A DNA stretch of 64,000 nt from Natrinema caseinilyticum (lineage in GTDB: Archaea; Halobacteriota; Halobacteria; Halobacteriales; Natrialbaceae), in NCBI RefSeq assembly GCF_024227435.1, contig NZ_CP100445.1, positions 1,795,369 through 1,859,368 of the forward strand, given 5' to 3'. The position numbers and the translations under genes were made by a program. The notes beneath the pieces were generated by a model. The model saw only the letters and a list, made by a program, of their open reading frames with translations. It was not told where the DNA came from and did no database searches. Positions 51,957-61,312 of the stretch are shown one piece after another (within the stretch, counting starts at the first letter, position 1; every line of letters starts with the position of its first letter).

Positions 51957-53135
51957 ATGGAGATCACAGACGTCCGCGCGCTCCCGCTCTCACACCCGAT
52001 TCCGGAGTCGGAACAGCATCGAACCGATCTCGGTACCAAAGTAAAAAACGACGCGCTCCTGGTGTTCGTCGAGACCGACGCCGGGATCACCGGTATCGGT
52101 GAGGCACTCGCGATCCCGACCAGCGTCCCGACGGCCGTGAAGGCGGTCATCGAAGACGACCTGAAGCCGATGTTGATCGGCGAGGATCCGACCTACACCG
52201 AGCGGCTCTGGGAAAAAATGTACAACGGACCCCGGTTCGCCCCGGCCATCGACCGCGGCTACTCCCAGCCTCGAGCCGATCGGCGCGGAATCACGATGGA
52301 GGCGATCGCGGGCGTCGATATCGCGCTGTGGGACATCACGGGCAAGGCACTCGGCGAACCGGTATACAGGTTACTCGGGCCGGTACGGGACTCGATTCGG
52401 GCGTACGCGAGCGGCGGCTGGGCGCCCGGCGAGGAGGCCGAAGCAGAACTCGGCGGGTACGTCGATCGGGGCTTCGACGCCGTCAAGATGCGCGTCGTCG
52501 GCGAGGGCGGGTTCTCGATCGAGAAGACGCTCGCACGCGTGGCGGCGGCCCGGCGCGGCATCGGCTCCGAGACCGATCTCATGCTCGACGCCCACGGGTC
52601 GCTCGATGCACCGACGGCGATCAAACTCGCCCGTCGACTCGAGGAGTACGATATCGCGTGGCTCGAGGAGCCGGTCTCGCCGGACAACCACGACCGGCTC
52701 GCGGAAGTGCGACGCGCGACCGAGATTCCGATCGCCACGGGGGAAGTCGAACACACCCGATTCGACTTCCACGACCTGTTCGCACACGATGCGGTGGACA
52801 TCGTGCAACCGGATCTCTGTCGAGCCGGCGGATTCACCGAAGTGCGCCGCATCGCTGCGCTCGCATCCGCCGAAGGGGCTCGGGTAGCGCCTCACGCCTT
52901 CGGATCCGCGGTCCTCTTCGCCGCGGGCATGCACGCCGCGTTGGCGGTGCCAAACTGCCGTCTCCTCGAAGTCCCACAGGGCGATACGACGTTGCTGGAC
53001 GAGCTGTTCGAGGAATCGTTCGACGTTCGGGACGGAACGGTTCATGCGCCGGACCGTCCCGGACTCGGATTCACGCTGCGCGACGACGTCGGCGACCGCT
53101 TCGAGTACATCGAGGGGCCCGAATACGTGTTCTGA
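51957..53135 (+). CDS. Mandelate racemase/muconate-lactonizing-type enolase-superfamily enzyme
   Basis: A 392-residue protein. It opens MEITDVRALPLSHPI, has the capping-domain segment GITGIGEALAIPTSV, then KMRVVGEGGF (the catalytic Lys region), metal ligands Asp/Glu in LMLDAHGSLDAPTA, AWLEEPVSPDN and IATGEVEH, and ends with HAFGSAVLFAAGMH (a His of the second shell). The exact reaction (racemase, dehydratase or cycloisomerase) cannot be told. It has no operon neighbours with sugar-acid genes. Confidence 0.9.
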   Translation: MEITDVRALPLSHPIPESEQHRTDLGTKVKNDALLVFVETDAGITGIGEALAIPTSVPTAVKAVIEDDLKPMLIGEDPTYTERLWEKMYNGPRFAPAIDRGYSQPRADRRGITMEAIAGVDIALWDITGKALGEPVYRLLGPVRDSIRAYASGGWAPGEEAEAELGGYVDRGFDAVKMRVVGEGGFSIEKTLARVAAARRGIGSETDLMLDAHGSLDAPTAIKLARRLEEYDIAWLEEPVSPDNHDRLAEVRRATEIPIATGEVEHTRFDFHDLFAHDAVDIVQPDLCRAGGFTEVRRIAALASAEGARVAPHAFGSAVLFAAGMHAALAVPNCRLLEVPQGDTTLLDELFEESFDVRDGTVHAPDRPGLGFTLRDDVGDRFEYIEGPEYVF

Positions 53136-53415
53136 TACCGTCGGAGCCGACTCCCGTTGCGGACCGGGAGACCGACGCAGCGGGCGAAGATGTGGCCCAT
53201 GGCCGCGTCGACCGGTTCGATATCGGAGCCATCGACGGACCCGCGCCGGGATGGGAACGCGTGACTACCGCTCGAGATCGCGTGTCGATTCGCTCGGCTG
53301 TGACCGCGAGGCTGTCGGTGTCGATCGGACGCGTGACGGCTCCTGGTGTCGATCGAGCGGGTACCAGCCGCCGGAGTCACTACCCGCCCGTTCTCCGGGC
53401 AGCATCGCCGCTCGC

Positions 53416-53790
53416 TCAGACCTCGGCGATCACTTCCATCTCGACGTCGAGTTCCTCGAGGGCGAGCGCCTCGACCGCGAAGAGGCTCCGTGCGGGGTAC
53501 GGTTCGGTGATGTACTCCTCGTAGACGCGATTGAAGGCCGCGAAGTCGTCCGCGTCGGTCAGGAACACCGTCGCCTTCACGACGTCGTCGAACGAGGCGC
53601 CCGCCTCCTCGAGGATGGCGGCCACGTTCTCCAGTACCTGCCTCGACTGGGCCTCGATATTGCCCTCGAGTAGCTCTCCATCGGGGGTTCGGTGAACCTG
53701 CCCGGAGACGAAGAGGAGGTCGTTCGTCTCGATCGCCTGGGAGAGAGGGGCCGTACTGGGTGCGACTGCGTCGGTGTGAATCCGCTCCAT
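53416..53790 (-). CDS. ridA: RidA-family imine deaminase
   Basis: A 124-residue RidA protein. It has LLFVSGQVHRTPDGELLEG, QVLENVAAILEEAGASFDDVV, ATVFLTDADDFAAFNRVYEE and YPARSLFAVEALA, whose Arg (in PARS) is the conserved substrate-binding residue. RidA hydrolyses reactive enamine/imine products of amino-acid metabolism. It is on the minus strand after a 280-base gap of no note. Length and motifs are standard. Confidence 0.95.
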   Translation of the reverse strand: MERIHTDAVAPSTAPLSQAIETNDLLFVSGQVHRTPDGELLEGNIEAQSRQVLENVAAILEEAGASFDDVVKATVFLTDADDFAAFNRVYEEYITEPYPARSLFAVEALALEELDVEMEVIAEV

Positions 53791-53936
53791 GGTACGTTCC
53801 TCTCGGAAACCATCTTATAGCTTCGCGCCGGACGAGGCTTCGGAAGACCAGTTCCCGGAGCACACCACTGGGTCCGATGGGAACGCGGACCGACCTTCAT
53901 AACGTCTATACTTACAGCTCGAATTGTACCGAGTAG

Positions 53937-54572
53937 ATGCCCCCACGCGAACCGTTCGGTCAGGCCGGCCGGCTCCTCGCCGGTATCGCCCTCCTCGCTG
54001 CCCTGCTCGGGCTCGTGTACTGGACCGGCGCAGTCGGCGCCGAACCCCTCGAGAGGGGCTATCCGGACGAAGTCGACGTAACCCAGAACCGCGACGCCTA
54101 CGTCGGTGACCGTGTCGCGATCGGCGGAATCGTCGTCGAGACGGACCCGGTCGTGATCGCGACGCAGCGCAGCGGGTACGGCAGGTTCACGGTGGTCGGT
54201 GCACACGAGAGTCTCCAGCACTCGAGCGTCACCCTCGAGACGGGCGACCGCGTGACGGCCTTCGGGACGCTCGAGGACGAATCCACGCTCGTCGCGGATC
54301 GCACCGTCACCGACAGGCTGCGAGACACCCTGTACATGGTGGTCGTCTCGTTCGTCGCCGGCTGCTGGGTCCTCGGCCGCCTGGTCCGCGGGTGGCGACT
54401 CGATCTCGATCGGTTCGCGCTCGTCCCCCGTTCCGCGTCGCCGACGGATGGCAACCAGGGCGACGCCGACCGCGATACGGCACGGGGAGGAACGGCGATG
54501 GCCGACGGCTCGAGCGGGAGTCGCCGGGCGCGAACGAATGCCGGTCGGTCCCGAGACGGCGGTGATCGGTGA
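53937..54572 (+). CDS. Two-helix membrane protein with an OB-like exterior domain
   Basis: A 211-residue protein. An N-terminal helix (LLAGIALLAALLGLVYWTG) precedes an external domain with OB-fold-like strands, AYVGDRVAIGGIVVETDPVV and SVTLETGDRVTAFGTLEDE. A second helix follows (TLYMVVVSFVAGCWVLGRLV), then a disordered Arg/Gly/Ser tail. The layout resembles nucleic-acid-binding or CcmE-like membrane domains, but no active motif is visible. Its stop overlaps the next gene's ATG (TGATG), showing coupling. Confidence 0.75.
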   Translation: MPPREPFGQAGRLLAGIALLAALLGLVYWTGAVGAEPLERGYPDEVDVTQNRDAYVGDRVAIGGIVVETDPVVIATQRSGYGRFTVVGAHESLQHSSVTLETGDRVTAFGTLEDESTLVADRTVTDRLRDTLYMVVVSFVAGCWVLGRLVRGWRLDLDRFALVPRSASPTDGNQGDADRDTARGGTAMADGSSGSRRARTNAGRSRDGGDR

Positions 54573-55081
54573 TGCCGGATCTCCTCACGCACGTCCTGGT
54601 CGGCTACAGCATCGGGACGCTCCTCTCGTTCAGAGACGAGGGGATACGACCGGCACAGGTCAGCCTCGTAATGGCTGGCGCGCTGTCACCGGATCTAGCG
54701 AAAATACAGCTCTTTTTCCCCGAGGAGTTCGTCGAGTACCTCCTCGGCGTTCCCTTCTCGTGGTCGCCGCTGCACACCGTCGGTGGCACCGTCCTCGTCG
54801 TCCTCCTCGGATCGCTCCTGGTCGCTCCCGAGTATCGGCGCCGGACGATCGCGCTGATCGCCATCGGCGCAGTGTCCCATCACGCCCTCGACGTTATGTT
54901 GCTGACGGCGACCGGCCACTCCTACGCCGTCTTCTTCCCGATCAGTAGTTACCGGGTCCCCTCTCTCGATCTCTACCTCAGTACCGACCGCTGGCCCGCG
55001 ATCGTTTCGGGGACGGCCGCCGCCGTTCTGTGGGGAGCGCGCCGGTTCGCGACCGCCGCGTGGCTGCGTCGCGGACAGTAA
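54572..55081 (+). CDS. Membrane-bound metal-dependent hydrolase-like protein
   Basis: A 169-residue, multi-helix protein of the DUF457/YdjM group. The N-terminal MPDLLTHVLVGYSIGTLLS carries His, ALSPDLAKIQLFFPEEF carries the conserved Asp, PLHTVGGTVLVVLLGS carries His, and SHHALDVMLLTATGH carries two His and Asp. The first ATG overlaps the upstream stop by one base. It is a distant relative of the protein at 40740. The hydrolase activity is inferred from family naming only. Confidence 0.78.
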   Translation: MPDLLTHVLVGYSIGTLLSFRDEGIRPAQVSLVMAGALSPDLAKIQLFFPEEFVEYLLGVPFSWSPLHTVGGTVLVVLLGSLLVAPEYRRRTIALIAIGAVSHHALDVMLLTATGHSYAVFFPISSYRVPSLDLYLSTDRWPAIVSGTAAAVLWGARRFATAAWLRRGQ

Positions 55082-55270
55082 CGGCGTACAGTAACGATGC
55101 CGGTCGGTTTGGCGGCGGGTCGGCCGTCGCGGTCCGTCTGTGGTCGCGGTCCGCAGTTCCCCACCGGCTGCGGACCGGTCTCTCCCCGAAACGAATCGGG
55201 GTGTGGCAATCGGCGGGGGAGTCCACCCGATCCACAGGTTGATTATACGGCCCTCTCGTAGACCGACCCG

Positions 55271-55972
55271 ATGAGCGGGAGTTCGAACGACGAGGACGAT
55301 ACTACCGACCGGGAGCACCGAGAGGTCGGCCGCGGCCTTCTCGACGAGGAGATGGGACCCAGCGGGGCGATGGCACACCTCTATCGCGGCGAAATTCACC
55401 GAATGCGCTTCTGGCGCGAACGCCTCGATCGCACCACGAACTGGGCCGTCATCATCCTGACGGCCATCCTCACCTGGGCGTTCTCGAGCGAATCGAACCC
55501 GCACTACGTACTGCTGGCCGGGACGGCGATTCTCTGTGTCTTTCTGACGATCGAGGCGCGACGGTATCGAGGATACGATATCTGGCGGTCGCGGATGCGG
55601 ACGTTACAAAGGAACGTCTTCGCGTACGGTCTCGATCCCTCGCAGGGGCTGGAAGACCCGGACTGGCGGGTGACGCTCAGTAAGGATTACCGGAGGCCCC
55701 GACTCAAGGTTTCGCGGATGGAGGCCATCGCCCACCGCCTTCGACGGGTCTACCTCCCCTTGTTTTCGGTCTTGCTCGGTGCGTGGGTGCTTCGCATTTT
55801 GGCGTTCGCCAACCGGCCGTGGCCAGAAAGCGCAGCGATCGGTCGGATTCCGGGGAGCGTCGTCACCGCCATCGTCGCGCTTGGCTACGTCGGGCTGTTC
55901 GTCGTCGCGCTCAACCGGAAGACGTGGCACGCGGAAACGGAACTGATGACGGAGGATCTTCGAAAGAAGTAG
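55271..55972 (+). CDS. DUF2270 family membrane protein
   Basis: A 233-residue protein. The signature MAHLYRGEIHRMRFWRERLD and the following TTNWAVIILTAILTWAFSS are diagnostic of DUF2270. Four hydrophobic helices are seen, two close to the N-terminus and two near the C-terminus. The N-terminal 30 residues are acidic and disordered. Function unknown; a membrane role is assumed. Confidence 0.88.
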   Translation: MSGSSNDEDDTTDREHREVGRGLLDEEMGPSGAMAHLYRGEIHRMRFWRERLDRTTNWAVIILTAILTWAFSSESNPHYVLLAGTAILCVFLTIEARRYRGYDIWRSRMRTLQRNVFAYGLDPSQGLEDPDWRVTLSKDYRRPRLKVSRMEAIAHRLRRVYLPLFSVLLGAWVLRILAFANRPWPESAAIGRIPGSVVTAIVALGYVGLFVVALNRKTWHAETELMTEDLRKK

Positions 55973-56119
55973 CCATCGATCGATTCTGTCGATCGGTCGC
56001 ACCGCCGACCGCGTCGCGGAACGGCCGAGACGATTCGTTCGCGACCGTCGCACCGGGACGCATCCCGGCCCCGTTATCGCAGCGGTTCGCGGTGCCGCCG
56101 TCGGCGTCGCATCGAACGG

Positions 56120-57235
56120 TTAGCTCGCGGCGCAGTTGTTCGGCCCCAACTCGAGATCGGCCGCCTCGTCGGTTAGCGGTTCTTTCCCCCAGTTGATCGC
56201 CTTGATCTGGTTGTAGTTCGCTGGTTCGTCGGAGAGGCCGGCGACGACGCTCTCGACGAACGCGTTTCGGTCGTCGACGGCGACCAGTTCGTTGTCCGCG
56301 ACGAGGTCCCCGAGCGTCGTCGCGAGCGGGCGGATCTCCTCGTCGCTCATGTGTCCCGGAAGGACGACCGTTTCGTCCGGGCGGTCGGTGAGCCGATCGA
56401 GGCTGTCGAAGAGTTCGGCCGCCGCCTCGCGGACGTCCGTCTCGTCGCTTCCCTCCAGGTCCGGCCGACCGACGCTCCGGATGAACAACGTGTCCCCAGA
56501 GAGCAGTGCATCGCCCCAGGTAAGTGAGACGCTGCCGGGCGTGTGTCCGGGGGTGTGCATCACTTCGAGTTCGCGGTTGCCGACGGCGATCGCGTCGCCG
56601 TCTTCGATCGCTTCGTATTCGTCGAGTTCTCCTGCGTCGGTCGGGTGGAGATAGTACGGGACGTCGCGCTCGTCGGCGAGCGGACGACCACCGCTGACGT
56701 GATCGGCGTGTGCGTGTGTATCGACTGCGGCGACGAGCTCGACGCCGTGGTCGTCCGCGACGGACTGGTACTCCTCGAGGTACAGACTCGGATCCACGAC
56801 GACGCCTTCGTCGCCGTCGTAAACGAGATACGAGAGACAACCCGTCCCCGGGCGGACGATCTGCGTGACGCCGTCGACGTCCTCGAGTTCGTAAGTGACG
56901 TGGACGCGACCCCAGCCGTTCATCCCGCCGTCCATCGATTTCGCGTCGTAACCCCGCTCTCTGAGGAACTCCGCAGCGGACGCGGACGTGACGCCGGCGA
57001 CACAGACGACGGCGATCTCCTTGTCCTCCGGGATCTCATCGAGAGAGTCCTCCAGACCGCCGAACTCGTCGTTGAGCAACTCGTCGTATATTGGAATGTT
57101 GACGCTGTTCTCGATATGCCACTCCTCGTAGTCGTCTTCGTTCCGAACGTCGAGTACGAACAGATCCTCGTCGTCGCGCCGGGCCGCTACTTCATCGGGA
57201 CTCATCGTCGGGTCCGCCTGTCTAGTATTGCTCAT
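56120..57235 (-). CDS. Rhodanese-MBL fusion, persulfide dioxygenase-like
   Basis: A 371-residue protein. A rhodanese domain comes first with FVLDVRNEDDYEEWHIENSV and active-site C78 in VVCVAGVTSAS. The MBL domain follows with HAHADHVSGGRPLADE, MHTPGHTPGSVSL, SGDTLFIRSVGRPDL and LPGHMSDEEIRPL. These match ETHE1-type persulfide dioxygenases and related sulfurtransferase-hydrolase fusions involved in sulfide oxidation. Here the rhodanese is N-terminal, the reverse of some bacterial fusions. The ATG at 57235 follows an AT-rich TATATTATT element. Confidence 0.9.
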   Translation of the reverse strand: MSNTRQADPTMSPDEVAARRDDEDLFVLDVRNEDDYEEWHIENSVNIPIYDELLNDEFGGLEDSLDEIPEDKEIAVVCVAGVTSASAAEFLRERGYDAKSMDGGMNGWGRVHVTYELEDVDGVTQIVRPGTGCLSYLVYDGDEGVVVDPSLYLEEYQSVADDHGVELVAAVDTHAHADHVSGGRPLADERDVPYYLHPTDAGELDEYEAIEDGDAIAVGNRELEVMHTPGHTPGSVSLTWGDALLSGDTLFIRSVGRPDLEGSDETDVREAAAELFDSLDRLTDRPDETVVLPGHMSDEEIRPLATTLGDLVADNELVAVDDRNAFVESVVAGLSDEPANYNQIKAINWGKEPLTDEAADLELGPNNCAAS

Positions 57236-57467
57236 GACACCCAATAATATACGATAACGCCAGAAAAGTCTACCGCAAATACGGACCGTCACGAGTGCTC
57301 GACGTCCTCGTTCGGTCCGAGAATCGAGACGCGTCACCCTGTGGAGTCGGTCGGCTTGTGGGAGGTTTTCGAAATCACTCCGAGCGAGTCCATCGCCGCG
57401 CACGCCACCGGTCCGCGCGTCTCGCCGGTGCGCCAGCACCTCGTCGTCCGGCTGGCTGCGCCGAGTG

Positions 57468-58718
57468 TTACACGGGCTCTCGAAGCGCCCAGACGTCCTC
57501 GAGCGGGTCGAGCCGGTGAGGTTCCGTCCCGCGGGTAGAGACGATTCCGGTGTGATACAGCATCGCTTTCAACTGGAACACGGTCGGCGAGTGATAGACG
57601 GACCCGTCCTCGAGCGCCGAGCGTCGAAGGGTCCCGGTTTCCGTCAGAACGCGACTTCGGACGCCGTCGGTCCCGCGGACGAATAGTTCGACGGTGAACG
57701 ACGGGTGGAGTTCGTGGAGGTACTCGACGACGTCGACGAGCGACGGCTCCGCGATCCCATCCTCGTGCATGTGCTGAAGCTCCGAAACCAGCAGTTCGGT
57801 CGCCGGATAGGCGAAGACGACGCGACGAGCCAACTGGCCCCACTCGGGTGCCAGGTCGACGAACCGTTTTCGTGAGCGGTACCAGTCCTCGAACTCCTCG
57901 AGTGCCGCTTCCGCGGACCCACGACGCGCGTTCGCGAACCTGACGACCTCCGCACCGAGCGACGTCAGTTCGACGCCCCCCGAACCCACGTCCGTCTCGA
58001 TCAGCCCCAGAAACGCGGCGCCGCGGCGAGCGTCCGCGACCGCACTCACCACGTTGTACTCGGTTAGCAGCGCCGCGGTCTCGCCCGGCGCGTAGTGTGC
58101 CAGCGGATAGCCGAGGTAGTTCTTCGGGTGGTTCAACCCGAACGACCTGTCCGCGACCCCCTGCGCACTGGCCTGAAAACGGAGCGCACGCGCCTCCGTG
58201 GTCGTCCGGTTGCCGACGACGCGGGGGGCCTCGAGCACCGCGACGTCTCCCGTCGAACTGACCCCGAGGACGCCGACGTTCAATTCTCGCGCGAGCGTCC
58301 GGTCGGTTTCGGAGATCGAACTCGCGGGCGCGGCGAGATACGCCGCGTTCGCCTCGTGGAGTCGGTCGTAGGCCTGGACGATCCCGAGTTGCGTATCGAC
58401 GCCGCCGTCCGTCTCCCCTTTCGCTTCCACGGCGACCAGCGGCGGCTCGTCGCCGAGGCGCTCGACGGCGAGGAGGTCGGACTCGAGGGTTCGAACCCCG
58501 ACGAGATCGGGATACCCACCGCCGATCTCGACGTGGTTGAACGGGGCCAGGCAGTCGCGAACGGCCGGGTCGATCGGGCGACCGGGAAGCCACTCCGCCC
58601 TCGAGAACTGGGTATCGGTCACCGCGTACGCGGTGGACTCGTCCGCCGACGGAAAGAGACGACGCTTCGTGTGGGCCAGCACCTGCGGTTCCGAGAGCGA
58701 CCGGGCCGCACTACTCAT
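57468..58718 (-). CDS. Conserved haloarchaeal protein with PD-(D/E)XK-like core
   Basis: A 416-residue protein. A possible nuclease core is VEIGGGYPDLVGVRTLESDL (the D), then PLVAVEAKGETDGGVDTQLG, where E-A-K forms an ExK motif, followed by IVQAYDRLHEANAAYLA. This suggests a PD-(D/E)XK fold, perhaps a DNA-modifying or repair role, but it is not proven. The C-terminal half is helical with no known domain. It is divergent from the ADPS-like flavoenzyme, and a perfect palindrome is in between. Confidence 0.72.
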   Translation of the reverse strand: MSSAARSLSEPQVLAHTKRRLFPSADESTAYAVTDTQFSRAEWLPGRPIDPAVRDCLAPFNHVEIGGGYPDLVGVRTLESDLLAVERLGDEPPLVAVEAKGETDGGVDTQLGIVQAYDRLHEANAAYLAAPASSISETDRTLARELNVGVLGVSSTGDVAVLEAPRVVGNRTTTEARALRFQASAQGVADRSFGLNHPKNYLGYPLAHYAPGETAALLTEYNVVSAVADARRGAAFLGLIETDVGSGGVELTSLGAEVVRFANARRGSAEAALEEFEDWYRSRKRFVDLAPEWGQLARRVVFAYPATELLVSELQHMHEDGIAEPSLVDVVEYLHELHPSFTVELFVRGTDGVRSRVLTETGTLRRSALEDGSVYHSPTVFQLKAMLYHTGIVSTRGTEPHRLDPLEDVWALREPV

Positions 58719-58829
58719 GAGCTCCCTTCGGACACCCCTCACAATAACGTTCTGGCGATCGGGAAGACGACGAACCGGTCTCGCGGGCGGGACGACGAGT
58801 CGAAACCGGCACAGCACTTATTTCGATTG

Positions 58830-58850
58830 ACATGGTCGGGCCGACCATGT
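58830..58850. promoter_or_regulatory. Perfect 21-bp palindrome in a divergent promoter region
   Basis: ACATGGTCGG-G-CCGACCATGT has 10-bp arms and a one-base centre. It is about 65 bases upstream of the ADPS-like gene's ATG and just after a CTTATTT TATA-like element (58817-58823), where transcription should start. It is a strong candidate repressor operator, perhaps also serving the divergent gene at 58718. The regulator is not in the window. Confidence 0.65.
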
Positions 58851-58914
58851 GTTGTCGTGACATCCCACAGAACCGACGCGCTCGAGTGACCGGTCCGCCC
58901 ATCGAGGTGGCGCG

Positions 58915-60552
58915 ATGAGCGCAAAGACGCGGAGTCGCTGGGGGTGGGGTTTCGAAGGCGAGATGATCGACGAAGACCGACTCCGCGAGCGAAAGGAGTA
59001 CCTCGAGTCCGCGCTCGGATTTCCGGACCGTCCCGTCCTCGAACCGGTCCCGCTTGCCGACGCGACGGTTCCCGACCCGGCGATCGAAGTCCCGAATCAC
59101 CTCGCGGATTGCTGTTCGGCGGATCGAGCGGTTCGGGCCAGACGAACGTACGGCATGGCTCGCCCGGAGAGCATCCGCGCGTTCCACGGCGATTTCAGCC
59201 CCGCCCCGGATATCGTCGCCCGGCCGACGACGGAGTCCGAGGTCGAGTCGATACTCGCGTGGGCGTCCGAACAGCGCGTCGCCGTTTCGCCGGTGACCGG
59301 GGGAACCGGCGTCGCCGGCGGGACGGGACCGCCGTCGGGTGACGTCCGCGCCGGATACGCGGGAACGCTCGCGCTCGATCTCAGGGGCCTGAACGACGTC
59401 CTCGAGGTGGACGAGACGTCGCGGACGGCGCTGATCCAGGGCGGAACGTTGGGACCGGATATCAACGACCAGCTCGACGAGTTCGGGCTGCACCTCCGTC
59501 ACTACCCGCAGTCCTATCGGCTCTCGGGACTCGGCGGGTGGATCGCGACGCGCTCCGGCGGCCACTACGCGACCAGGTACACCCACATCGACGAGTTCGT
59601 CGAGAGCGTCCGAATGGTCTGTCCGGCGGGCACGTTCGAAACGCAGCGACTCCCCGCCCACGGTGCCGGCCCGGACGCGAACCGACTCGTCTGTGGCTCC
59701 GAGGGGAGCCTCGGTGTCATCACGCAGGCGTGGATACAAGTCGAACCGCGACCGACGTACCGATCCGATGCGGCCGTGTACTTCGACGGGATTCTCGAGG
59801 CCGCGGCGGCGATCCGCAGGATCGTCCAGTCGAAACTGACGCCGGCGAACTGTCGCCTCCACGACCGGGTCGAGACGAGCCTCTACGGGATGGACGACCT
59901 CGAGAAGGACCTCGTCGTTCTGGGGTTCGAGTCCGCCGATCGGCCGACCGACGGGGCCCTCGACCGAGCCATCGAAATCTGCGCGGCGGAAGGCGGAGTC
60001 TGTCCGGACGGTCCGGATCACTACGGCCCCGGCTACGGGCGCGACCGGCCGGACGACAGCGACGTCGCACGATGGGGCACCGCGTTTCAACTCGGCGGCG
60101 CCGGGAGCACCGACGTGCCGCTGTGCGTCGTCGGCGGAACCGTCGAGACCGCGGTGACGTGGGATCGCTTCCCGACGTTTCACGAGGCCATGCTCGCGGC
60201 CCTCACCGAGGCCGTCGAGTCGGAGTGCGAGATGGGACACGTCTCGACCCGGTTCACACACGTCTATCCGGACGGCCCCGCCGTGTACTACACGTTCCGC
60301 GCGCCGGGTGCTCCCGATCCCGACCGGCGGATCGAACAGTGGCAGCGGATCAAACGGGCCGGACTCGATACCGTCATGGAATACGACCTGACGCCGACGC
60401 ACCACCACGCCGTGGGTCGGGATCACAAGGAGTGGTACGCGGCGCAGATACCGGAGCACTACGGGAGCGCCCTGCGCGCCGTCAAAGCCGTCCTCGATCC
60501 GGCGGGGATAATGAATCCCGGCGTCCTCGTCGACCCACCCGAACGCGAGTGA
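58915..60552 (+). CDS. FAD-binding oxidoreductase, alkyl-DHAP synthase-like
   Basis: A 545-residue PCMH-type FAD enzyme. The N-terminus RSRWGWGFEGEM is like that of alkyl-dihydroxyacetonephosphate synthase. FAD-binding regions are SPVTGGTGVAGGTGPPSGDV and GGWIATRSGGHYATRYTHID. The C-terminal DLTPTHHHAVGRDHKEW has the HHH motif that is catalytic in the eukaryotic synthase, which makes ether lipids. Archaeal ether lipids are built by other enzymes, so its function here is unknown. The gene sits downstream of a perfect palindrome. Confidence 0.88.
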   Translation: MSAKTRSRWGWGFEGEMIDEDRLRERKEYLESALGFPDRPVLEPVPLADATVPDPAIEVPNHLADCCSADRAVRARRTYGMARPESIRAFHGDFSPAPDIVARPTTESEVESILAWASEQRVAVSPVTGGTGVAGGTGPPSGDVRAGYAGTLALDLRGLNDVLEVDETSRTALIQGGTLGPDINDQLDEFGLHLRHYPQSYRLSGLGGWIATRSGGHYATRYTHIDEFVESVRMVCPAGTFETQRLPAHGAGPDANRLVCGSEGSLGVITQAWIQVEPRPTYRSDAAVYFDGILEAAAAIRRIVQSKLTPANCRLHDRVETSLYGMDDLEKDLVVLGFESADRPTDGALDRAIEICAAEGGVCPDGPDHYGPGYGRDRPDDSDVARWGTAFQLGGAGSTDVPLCVVGGTVETAVTWDRFPTFHEAMLAALTEAVESECEMGHVSTRFTHVYPDGPAVYYTFRAPGAPDPDRRIEQWQRIKRAGLDTVMEYDLTPTHHHAVGRDHKEWYAAQIPEHYGSALRAVKAVLDPAGIMNPGVLVDPPERE

Positions 60553-60676
60553 ACCCGTGAGTCGACCGGCGGGTGACACGGCGATCCAAGCGGCGGGGGC
60601 CCGGGTGATCCGAGCGAGGGGCGTCCGAACCCCTCCTCGAGTCAGGGATTTGTGTCTCGAGTCCGTACGAACGCCG

Positions 60677-61063
60677 ATGACGGAGCCGACACTCGTCTAC
60701 GACGACGACTGCGGATTCTGTACGTGGTGGGCGGAGTACGTCGACGAGCGGACGGACGTCCGTCTCGTCGGGTTCAGCGACCTCGAAGGTACCGTTCGCG
60801 AGCGACTGCCCGCCGAGTACGAGGAGTGTGCGCACCTGGTGACCGAAGACGAGGTCCACTCCTGTGGCGCGTCGATCGAGCAGGCGCTGGTCCGCACCGA
60901 TATCGCCGGGCCCGCCGCGGAGGTCGTCGACTTCCTCCGACAGTTCGACGACTACGAACGGCTCCGGGAGCGATCGTACCGCTGGGTCGCGACCAACCGC
61001 GACCGCCTGGGCGAACTCCTCTCGAGGACGCCACCGGCGCAACGCGAACCGGACGATGCCTGA
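60677..61063 (+). CDS. DCC-family thiol-disulfide oxidoreductase
   Basis: A 128-residue protein. The signature DDDCGFCTWW (about residues 9-18), with DCxxC, gives the family name, followed by VRLVGFSDLEGTVRERL and LVTEDEVHSCGASIEQAL. DCC proteins are thioredoxin-like and probably carry out redox reactions on thiols. It starts at ATG 60677, 125 bases after the flavoenzyme gene, and could share its transcript. Confidence 0.9.
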   Translation: MTEPTLVYDDDCGFCTWWAEYVDERTDVRLVGFSDLEGTVRERLPAEYEECAHLVTEDEVHSCGASIEQALVRTDIAGPAAEVVDFLRQFDDYERLRERSYRWVATNRDRLGELLSRTPPAQREPDDA

Positions 61064-61312
61064 TCCGGCCGAGTCGCCCGTCGATCACGGCACCCTCGAG
61101 CCCGAATCGGGGCCGCCACGCCCGGAACCGGGGGCCGTCTGCCTGATCCCGCTCACGTCGCTTCCAGCTACTGGGTGTCCGCTCGAGTCGGTTCGTCCCG
61201 TGGACGGACCGAACGGGCCGTTCTCACGGCTCGAGTGACTCACCTTGAAACAGCCTGGAGTCCCCACACACGTAGGAGTGATCGTTACGCACTTGACGCG
61301 AGAACGACCGGT

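Noticed and set aside
58711-60579. A 622-codon minus frame over the ADPS-like gene.
   Set aside because: The plus-strand enzyme has complete FAD motifs; the antisense frame is a composition effect.
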